A stretch of DNA of 12,681 nt from Ignavibacteriota bacterium (GTDB taxonomy: Bacteria > Bacteroidota > UBA10030 > JAHEZR01). The notes under the pieces are model-generated. The model was not told where the DNA came from. It made no database searches and saw only the letters and a program-made list of their open reading frames with translations. Shown in pieces: positions 7,034 to 12,681 of this stretch. The DNA lies in the NCBI GenBank assembly GCA_023251005.1, contig JAHEZR010000020.1, positions 1 through 12,681 on the forward strand, written 5' to 3'. A program made the translations under genes and the position numbers. How positions within the stretch are numbered: the first letter of the stretch is position 1; each line of letters opens with the position of its first letter.

Positions 7034-7873
7034 GTGAACTGTAATGAGAGTCTAGAATATTTAAGTGCGGCAGCGGATGGACAGTTGGAAGAGGAGAAGA
7101 GAAAAGAATTTGATGCACACATTCTGAAATGTCCTTCGTGCCGGAGCGAGTTCGAGAGAGAGACGATAACAAAGCGCACCGTCACTGGCAAGCTCCGTCG
7201 AGAAAGAGCCCCCGCAGGTGTTCGCGACCGGATCCTACAGGAACTTTACTCTGAATCCGCCGTGGGAGGAATCGGAAGAGGGGGTGTAAAAGAGTTCATT
7301 GATAGGCTTTTCGCACGCCCGCTTGCGAGACCCGCTCTCGTGCTTGGCACTGTTGTTCTTCTCGCAGCCGTTGGAATCACCCTTTTGTCGCGTCGCGAGG
7401 CTTCGCCCCCTGTCTCTGAGAACACGGCATCCGACATGGTCGACCAGGCCGTCGAGCACTATTCTTCGTACCTCGGCGGTGGAGCAAGACTCCAGCTTAT
7501 TTCCTCCAACCACGAGCAGCTCCGAAATTTTTTCCAGGATAAAGTAAGCTTTGACATCTATGTTCCAGAGATGCAGAACTGTGAGCTCATCGGGGGAGTG
7601 CTCTGTGAACACGATGGGGCAAAATTTCTTCATTTCGTCTACAAGAAGAACGAAAAGGTTCTCTACTTCTCCATGGCATGCTCGAAGGAATTAAAGGCGA
7701 AGAGCAAAATTGGTCTCTCGGCGAAGGCGCAGAGCGACCTGAAAGAAAACGGGTGGTTTTTTGACACGTCGCGCCGCGACTGTAATGTTGCAGTGTGGAA
7801 AGAAAAAGATGAGATCTGCTCAGTGGTGGCAGATATGGGGAAGGAAGAGCTCCTCGCTCTTCTGAAGGAATAA
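7034..7873 (+). CDS. Membrane-anchored zinc-motif anti-sigma factor
   Basis: A 279-residue protein starting at GTG (7034), with AGGAG (7017-7021) 12 nt upstream. The N-terminal domain carries C3 and the H29-x3-C33-x2-C36 motif (HILKCPSC), the signature of zinc-binding anti-sigma (zf-HC2/ZAS) domains, which hold the partner sigma inactive in the cytoplasm. A hydrophobic segment at about 99-119, flanked by arginines, should cross the inner membrane once. The remaining ~160 residues would then be periplasmic. They contain five cysteines (183, 191, 216, 250, 262) and the segment CELIGGVLCEHDGAKFLHFVYKK, which resembles the sensor tails of other transmembrane anti-sigma factors. Position directly after the sigma gene supports the partnership. 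In RsrA-type proteins this motif releases zinc on thiol oxidation; whether that happens here is not shown. The gene ends with tandem TAA TAG stops and a strong terminator. Confidence 0.88.
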   Translation: MNCNESLEYLSAAADGQLEEEKRKEFDAHILKCPSCRSEFERETITKRTVTGKLRRERAPAGVRDRILQELYSESAVGGIGRGGVKEFIDRLFARPLARPALVLGTVVLLAAVGITLLSRREASPPVSENTASDMVDQAVEHYSSYLGGGARLQLISSNHEQLRNFFQDKVSFDIYVPEMQNCELIGGVLCEHDGAKFLHFVYKKNEKVLYFSMACSKELKAKSKIGLSAKAQSDLKENGWFFDTSRRDCNVAVWKEKDEICSVVADMGKEELLALLKE

Positions 7874-7909
7874 TAGTACAGCGCTCGCGTTTTGACCTTT
7901 TCACTAACT

Positions 7910-7950
7910 CGAGCTCTCTCCCATCGGATGGGGAGCGAGCTCGTTTTTTT
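7910..7950 (+). terminator. Strong Rho-independent terminator after the anti-sigma gene
   Basis: CGAGCTC (7910-7916) pairs with GAGCTCG (7937-7943). Inner CTCCC/GGGAG and CAT/ATG pairing extends the stem, and seven T follow (7944-7950). The other strand has no T-run beyond the hairpin, so it probably acts only on the rightward sigma/anti-sigma transcript. Confidence 0.85.
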
Positions 7951-8650
7951 AGACTCCGGACAAAAGCCGCTCTGCAAGAAACCGAGGAAGTTCGCTCGCC
8001 AGAATTCTGTCAGCCGCTGACTGGACGTTATACTCTGAACGGACCATTTCATACGTCCACGTGTTAGTATCAAAGATACCAAAGCTCAGTTTCCAGTTCC
8101 CGTCGCGTGGCTGGCCAACACTTCCAACATTGATGATGTAGCGGCTCCCCCTCTGAATTTTCTGCGTCTTCATGTCCTCGGGAAAAATTCCGGGGATATG
8201 TGTGTGCCCGATGAAGCAAACCCCTGTCTGAAAAAACTCAAAATTGCTCTTTGCCTCGAAGGCGGAAAAGATATAATGCCACTGCTCGGGCTCCTTCGGC
8301 GATGCATGGACGAACATCAGTTCGTCGAGAGTGCATTGGAACGGTAAGGCCTGAAGGTATTCGAGGTTCCCTTGAGTAAGGGTTTGATTCGTCCAGAAAG
8401 CGGCAGTGCGCGCGTGCCGATTGAAGTGTTCTGTCTGGGAAAGATCAAACGCAGCTTGATCGTGATTGCCTAATAGTACGTGGCGGGCACGCCTCCGTGT
8501 CAACTCCACACATTCGTTTGGACTTGCTCCATATCCCACGAGATCTCCGAGACAAATAATCTCATCAATATTCTTCTTCTCAATGATCTCGATAGCCTTT
8601 TCGAGAGCCTCGAGATTGGAATGAATATCAGAAATAATTGCGACGCGCAT
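7949..8650 (-). CDS. Calcineurin-like (YfcE/MJ0936-type) metallophosphoesterase
   Basis: A 233-residue protein with every metal-binding block of small single-domain metallophosphatases (PF12850 type): D8 and H10 in SDIHSN, D36 in CLGDLVGYG, N62 and H63 in GNHD, H115 in VHASP, and H149 and H151 in GHTH. The later NVGSVGQPRDG block is also typical. Family members hydrolyse phosphodiesters with two metal ions, but the physiological substrate varies and cannot be assigned here. There is no signal or membrane segment, so it should be cytoplasmic. The ATG at 8650-8648 lies just before the conserved first strand (MRVAIISDIH), which fixes the start; no clear Shine-Dalgarno sequence precedes it. It is transcribed away from lon and converges on the anti-sigma gene. 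Its TAA stop (7951-7949) lies in the T-tract of that gene's terminator, and it has no evident terminator of its own. Confidence 0.9.
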   Translation of the reverse strand: MRVAIISDIHSNLEALEKAIEIIEKKNIDEIICLGDLVGYGASPNECVELTRRRARHVLLGNHDQAAFDLSQTEHFNRHARTAAFWTNQTLTQGNLEYLQALPFQCTLDELMFVHASPKEPEQWHYIFSAFEAKSNFEFFQTGVCFIGHTHIPGIFPEDMKTQKIQRGSRYIINVGSVGQPRDGNWKLSFGIFDTNTWTYEMVRSEYNVQSAADRILASELPRFLAERLLSGV

Positions 8651-8733
8651 AGAGAGATGTTAGAGAGAATCGGCAGTAAATTTAGGAAATAATCACGATA
8701 ACAAGCAAGTCCTTTCCCTATCCTCTCGATTCC

Positions 8734-8762
8734 TTGACAAACAAAGCAAATCTTGGTATATT
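8734..8762 (+). promoter_or_regulatory. Near-consensus sigma70 promoter of lon
   Basis: A perfect TTGACA (8734-8739), a 17-bp spacer and TATATT (8757-8762). It is the closest to consensus of the promoters I found here. Predicted start about 8769 leaves a leader of some 65 nt. I found no CIRCE or HspR-type inverted repeat, so heat control, if any, is not visible. Confidence 0.85.
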
Positions 8763-8833
8763 GTTTTTGAATTTTTTCTCTCTTCTAAATCACGATCAGT
8801 CTTCTTCCGACCTCTGCGCGAGGAATTCTTCTC

Positions 8834-11227
8834 ATGAGTACCGAGCAACAAGAGATCAAAGTCTCTGAAGCCCAAACGCCAACGTCCGATGGTATCCCCG
8901 GGCGACTGCCCGTCCTTCCACTTCGCGACGTTGTCGTTTTTCCGTACATGATTTTCCCCGTTCTGGTCGGACGAGAGTCTTCGCTCCGCGCGGCAAACGA
9001 AGCGTTGAGCCAGCATAAGTTTATCTTCCTTGCAGCGCAGAAGGACTCAACCGTCGACGAGCCAACAGGCGAGGAGCTCTACAGAGAGGGGACAGTGGCG
9101 AAGATCGTCCAAATCCTGAAGCTCCCCAATGGTCTCCTGAAAGTTCTCGTTGACGGCGTTGCTCAAGCAACCGTGAAACGATTTGTTCCGAATGACAAAT
9201 TTCTCGAAGCAGAAGTCGCACTAGCATCTCAAGAATCAAAGCCAGATACGGAGCTTGATGCGCTCCTCCGTCATGTCTCGAGTCTGTTTGCGGAATACGT
9301 TCATCTTAATCGGAGCATCCCCGCCGAAGTCCTCGCCGCTTACGAGAACATCAAAGACCCCCATCGAAAACTCTTCTACGTTGCCGCCAACATCACTCTC
9401 GGTGTGAGCGTGAAGCAACGGATTTTGCAATTGAAGGATCTCCGCGGGCAGCTCTTTGAGCTCACCAAGATTCTTGGCTCGGAGCTTGCTCTGCTGAAGA
9501 TCGAAAAAGAGATTGACACAAAAGTTCACGATCACATCCAGAAATCCCAGCGGAAGTTTTTCCTCCAGGAGCAGATCCACATCCTCCAGGATGAACTCGG
9601 TGAAGAAGAATCATCGCCGGAGCTCATCAAGTTGAAGCAGGACATCGAGAAGGCAAAAATGCCGAAAGAAGTGAGAGAGAAGGCGCTGGAGGAATTCGGG
9701 AAGTTAAAGAAAACACCCCCGCTGTCGCCAGAGTCCACGGTCATTCGGAACTACCTCGATTGGTTCATCGCTGTCCCGTGGTACAAGAAGACGAAGGACA
9801 ACTTAGATATCGAGCACGTGAGGAAAATACTGGACGAAGACCACTTCGGACTCGAAAAACCGAAGCAGAGAATCCTCGAGCACATCGCGGTTCTCAATCT
9901 CGTCCATGAGATGAAAGGGCAGATCCTCTGCTTTGTCGGGCCGCCCGGTGTAGGAAAAACTTCGCTTGCAAAATCCATTGCCCGTGCGCTCGGGAGAAAA
10001 TTTGTCCGAATGTCGCTTGGGGGAGTGCGGGATGAGGCGGAGATACGTGGGCACCGACGCACCTACATCGGCTCGATGCCCGGAAAAATTATTCAGTCAA
10101 TGAAGCGGGCCGGTGTCCTGAATCCCGTCCTCCTCATGGACGAAGTCGATAAGATGAGCATGGATTTTCGAGGTGACCCATCTGCGGCTCTCCTCGAGGT
10201 TCTCGACCCCGAACAGAATGTCGCATTCAACGACCATTATCTTGATGTGGACTACGATCTCTCGAGCGTCATGTTCATCACGACAGCGAATGTGCGTTAT
10301 AATATTCCCATTCCTCTCCAGGATCGAATGGAGATCATTGAGCTCCCCGGCTATCTTGAGTACGAGAAATTGGAGATCGCCAAGCGGCATATCATCCCCA
10401 AGCAGTTGAAGGAACACGGGCTTGCCCCCGACGAGATACGGATTTCGGAGGCCGCGATTGCGGAGATCATAGAGAAGTACACGCGAGAAGCCGGTGTGAG
10501 AAACCTTGAACGGGAGATCGCATCGGTATGTCGGAAAGTTGCAAAGGCGATTGTCATATCGAAGCAGACCAACGGAAAGAAAGGGAAGGCGGTTCGCTTC
10601 GAGGTCGATCCGCAGAAGATTGAGGAATATCTTGGCGTCCCGCGATATCGAAACCGGCAGGCGGAACGGAAAGGACGAGTTGGTTCGGTGCTCGGTCTGG
10701 CGTGGACAAGCGTTGGCGGAGATGTTCTCAACGTTGACGCGACGATCATGAATGGCCAGGAGAAGCTTACGCTCACCGGCCTCCTTGGCGATCAGATGAA
10801 AGAATCCGGACAGGCAGCGTTGAGTTACATCCGATCGAATGCAGAGGCGTTCGACATCAATCCGAACTTCTACAAAGGGAAGGAAATTCACATCCACTTA
10901 CCCGAGGGAGCGATTCCAAAGGATGGACCCTCAGCGGGGATCACGATGGCGATGGCAATCCTCTCTGCAGCGAGTAACCGACCTGCTCGCGGCGATGTCG
11001 CGATGACAGGAGAGATCACGTTGCGCGGAAACGTCCTTGGAATCGGTGGACTGAACGAGAAGCTCCTCGCAGCCCAGCGGAGTGGCATCGAGACGGTGCT
11101 GATTCCAAAAGAGAACGAAAAAGATTTGAAAGAGATCCCCGAGAAAGTAAAAGAAGGTTTGAAGATTGTTTGTATCGAAAAGGTTGAGGATGCAGTGAAG
11201 TGGGTGTTCGATGGACGGAAGAGGTGA
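8834..11227 (+). CDS. lon: ATP-dependent Lon protease
   Basis: 797 residues, the usual length of bacterial (LonA) Lon. The N-terminal substrate-binding domain starts at [24 protein letters not shown] (about 24-47) and is followed by a coiled linker with KFFLQEQ. The AAA+ module has Walker A G369-PPGVGKT and Walker B with D436 and E437 in LLMDEVDKM. The protease domain has catalytic S700 in PKDGPSAG and K743 in [10 protein letters not shown]. The 43-residue distance between Ser and Lys is the same as in the E. coli enzyme. Lon is a cytoplasmic hexamer that degrades misfolded and selected regulatory proteins. The ATG at 8834 has AGGAA (8821-8825) 8 nt upstream. All key residues are present, so it should be active. 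It is the first gene of an operon with dnaX, which begins 5 nt after its stop. Confidence 0.97.
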   Translation: MSTEQQEIKVSEAQTPTSDGIPGRLPVLPLRDVVVFPYMIFPVLVGRESSLRAANEALSQHKFIFLAAQKDSTVDEPTGEELYREGTVAKIVQILKLPNGLLKVLVDGVAQATVKRFVPNDKFLEAEVALASQESKPDTELDALLRHVSSLFAEYVHLNRSIPAEVLAAYENIKDPHRKLFYVAANITLGVSVKQRILQLKDLRGQLFELTKILGSELALLKIEKEIDTKVHDHIQKSQRKFFLQEQIHILQDELGEEESSPELIKLKQDIEKAKMPKEVREKALEEFGKLKKTPPLSPESTVIRNYLDWFIAVPWYKKTKDNLDIEHVRKILDEDHFGLEKPKQRILEHIAVLNLVHEMKGQILCFVGPPGVGKTSLAKSIARALGRKFVRMSLGGVRDEAEIRGHRRTYIGSMPGKIIQSMKRAGVLNPVLLMDEVDKMSMDFRGDPSAALLEVLDPEQNVAFNDHYLDVDYDLSSVMFITTANVRYNIPIPLQDRMEIIELPGYLEYEKLEIAKRHIIPKQLKEHGLAPDEIRISEAAIAEIIEKYTREAGVRNLEREIASVCRKVAKAIVISKQTNGKKGKAVRFEVDPQKIEEYLGVPRYRNRQAERKGRVGSVLGLAWTSVGGDVLNVDATIMNGQEKLTLTGLLGDQMKESGQAALSYIRSNAEAFDINPNFYKGKEIHIHLPEGAIPKDGPSAGITMAMAILSAASNRPARGDVAMTGEITLRGNVLGIGGLNEKLLAAQRSGIETVLIPKENEKDLKEIPEKVKEGLKIVCIEKVEDAVKWVFDGRKR

Positions 11228-11228
11228 T
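11221..11228 (+). promoter_or_regulatory. Strong Shine-Dalgarno site of dnaX inside the end of lon
   Basis: GAGGTGATC (11221-11229) is complementary to the 16S rRNA 3' end over nine bases and contains the lon TGA stop (11225-11227). The dnaX ATG follows at 11233. Ribosomes finishing lon would stand on this site, which favours translational coupling. Confidence 0.8.
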
Positions 11229-11232
11229 CGAT

Positions 11233-12681
11233 ATGGCTTATCTCGTCACAGCCCGCAAATGGCGGCCACTGGTTTTTGAGGACGTGGTTGGACAATCCCA
11301 CGTCACCGCAACACTTCGAAACGCCATTGGCTCCAATCGTCTTGCCCATGCATACCTTTTCAGCGGTCCACGAGGCATCGGAAAAACAACGATGGCCAGA
11401 CTCCTCGCGAAGGCCATTAACTGTCGGAATCCAAGAAACTTCAACCCCTGCAATGAATGCGATATTTGCGAGGAGGTCACGAACAGCAGAAGCATCGATG
11501 TGTTCGAGATTGACGGGGCTTCGAACCGCGGCATCGAGGAAATCCGGAGTCTCCGCGAGACAGTTCGCTATGGGCCCACAAAGTGCAAGTACAAGGTCTA
11601 CATCATCGACGAAGTCCACATGCTGACGAAGGAGGCCTTCAACGCACTCCTGAAAACGCTCGAGGAGCCCCCGACGCACATCCTCTTTATCTTCGCAACG
11701 ACAGAAGTCCAGAAGGTTCCTCTGACGATTCTCTCGCGGTGCCATCGTTTCGATTTCCGGCGGATCGCCGTCGATGAAACCATCAACCGCTTGAAGTACA
11801 TTGCCGAGCAAGAGAAAATCTCGATTGACGATGACTCTCTTCTTCTCATTGCAAAGAAAGGGGACGGCTCACTGAGAGACGCCCAGAGTGTTTTCGACCA
11901 GGCTGTCTCCTTCTGCGGAGAAAGCATCACGTCGAACCAGCTCGTCACCGCTCTGAACCTTGTGGATCAGGAGATTTTTTTTGCCGTCACCGATCTTATC
12001 AAAGCGAAGAATACAAAGGGCGGCCTCGAGCTTGTGGAAAAGATCGTCAGGCGAGGCTATGACATCCGCGAATTCCTCAGCGGCTTAGCGGAGCACCTCA
12101 GGAACCTTCTCATTGTCCGAAGCACTGGCTCCACAGTTCTCGTCGAGGCATCTGAAGCATTCAAGAAGCGATATCAGGCGGACGCTTCTCATTTTTCTGA
12201 AAGCGACTTTCTCCGCTTGATGAGGATCGTGTCTGACACGGAGAACGCAGTCAAATGGAGCACCCAGCCGCGTGTAAGACTGGAGACCGGACTTCTCCAG
12301 ATGATCAAGCTCGACAGCACAGTGGAGATTCAGGAATTACTAAACCAGATCGAGGAGTTGAAGAACAAAATCAACGGAAATCCATCGCCTTCGGACCCTT
12401 CAAATGTCGGCGTAAATAAGAACAGCAGTGTAGATCTCTTCTCGACTTCACGAAAGCCTCGCCAAAATCAGGATCGGAAAGAGTTCTCCACACCAGCAGC
12501 GCCGAGAGACTCCAAGGAAACTCTATCCACAACGTCCATTCAAATTACCTTAGCGAAGCCGGTTAGAGAACCAGTCGCTCCCTACACGGTGAAAGGAACA
12601 GAACTCACCGGAGAGCCAGGGAAGCGATCTGTTCAAACAATTTCTCTCGATGAGATTCAGAGCCGATGGAAGGAATTCGTC
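11233..12681 (+). CDS. dnaX: DNA polymerase III subunit gamma/tau, 3' partial
   Basis: The frame is open from ATG 11233 to the right edge (483 codons, no stop). It begins [21 protein letters not shown], the classic DnaX start. Walker A is G45-PRGIGKT. The zinc module has C64, C73, C76 and C79, Walker B is IIDEVHM with D126 and E127, and the arginine finger is R169 in LSRC. These positions match those known for E. coli DnaX. The clamp-loader ATPase core and collar region run to about residue 375. A low-complexity linker rich in S, P, T and N follows (about 380-465), and [11 protein letters not shown] at the edge looks like the start of the C-terminal domain of long, tau-type proteins. DnaX loads the sliding clamp and tethers the replicase. 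It is co-transcribed with lon. A run of eight T at 11975-11982 lies inside the coding frame. Confidence 0.96.
   Translation, partial: MAYLVTARKWRPLVFEDVVGQSHVTATLRNAIGSNRLAHAYLFSGPRGIGKTTMARLLAKAINCRNPRNFNPCNECDICEEVTNSRSIDVFEIDGASNRGIEEIRSLRETVRYGPTKCKYKVYIIDEVHMLTKEAFNALLKTLEEPPTHILFIFATTEVQKVPLTILSRCHRFDFRRIAVDETINRLKYIAEQEKISIDDDSLLLIAKKGDGSLRDAQSVFDQAVSFCGESITSNQLVTALNLVDQEIFFAVTDLIKAKNTKGGLELVEKIVRRGYDIREFLSGLAEHLRNLLIVRSTGSTVLVEASEAFKKRYQADASHFSESDFLRLMRIVSDTENAVKWSTQPRVRLETGLLQMIKLDSTVEIQELLNQIEELKNKINGNPSPSDPSNVGVNKNSSVDLFSTSRKPRQNQDRKEFSTPAAPRDSKETLSTTSIQITLAKPVREPVAPYTVKGTELTGEPGKRSVQTISLDEIQSRWKEFV

Noticed and set aside
8651..8733. Leftward promoter for the phosphoesterase gene
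   Set aside because: The best candidate (TTGCTT, then TAAATT about 18 bp on, minus strand) is a poor match. A promoter must exist here, but I cannot place it with support.
8769..8833. Heat-shock operator (CIRCE or HAIR) in the lon leader
   Set aside because: I found no matching inverted repeat between the promoter and the lon ATG.
10888..11811. 307-codon minus-strand ORF across the lon-dnaX junction, and the 266-codon one at 10097-10897
   Set aside because: Both lie opposite strongly conserved lon and dnaX motifs, and their translations show no recognisable family.

Overview
The window reads as chromosomal DNA from a member of the Bacteroidota/Chlorobiota (FCB) lineage. Three features point there: a DUF4175-type coiled-coil protein, a surface protein ending in a type IX secretion (T9SS/Por) C-terminal sorting domain, and a cytosolic-looking M14 peptidase with the WSQMHGDEAT signature common in that group. 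By eye the base composition is balanced, around 50% GC. Together with the sigma70-like promoters and the usable Shine-Dalgarno sites, this fits an Ignavibacteria/Chlorobiota-type lineage better than low-GC Flavobacteria. The placement is inferred, not computed.

Layout. (1) Bases 2-2725 (+): the 3' part of a DUF4175-like gene, open at the left edge. (2) A terminator (2802-2833) runs straight into a promoter (2832-2860) for a secreted adhesin-like protein (2916-4775) with two Ig-like domains, two HYR domains and a T9SS tail. (3) A second, similar terminator/promoter cassette (4795-4870) drives an M14 carboxypeptidase (4912-6135). (4) A promoter at 6167-6195 and a leader of about 187 nt with inverted repeats and a nine-codon uORF precede an ECF sigma factor (6389-6982) resembling the SigR/SigH group. 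Its membrane-anchored zinc-motif anti-sigma factor follows (7034-7873) and ends at a strong terminator (7910-7950). (5) On the opposite strand lies a small calcineurin-like phosphoesterase (8650-7949), whose stop codon sits in the T-tract of that terminator. (6) Divergent from it, a near-consensus promoter (8734-8762) drives lon (8834-11227). dnaX follows after a 5-nt gap (11233 to beyond the right edge), with a strong Shine-Dalgarno sequence that overlaps the lon stop codon.

How the genes relate. Most units are short transcripts with their own promoter and terminator. The two true operons are sigma/anti-sigma, a likely envelope or redox stress circuit, and lon-dnaX, which couples protein quality control to the replicative clamp loader. 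The long antisense ORFs opposite the DUF4175 gene, lon and dnaX are coding shadows. I see no mobile elements, CRISPR arrays, tRNAs or rRNAs.

Most of the window is ordinary core genome. The least explained part is the leader of the sigma gene (6196-6388): overlapping, mutually exclusive hairpins, CTCCC boxes able to pair with a strong GGGGAG, and a short uORF in frame with the sigma gene. It looks like a cis-acting control element, but that is inference.
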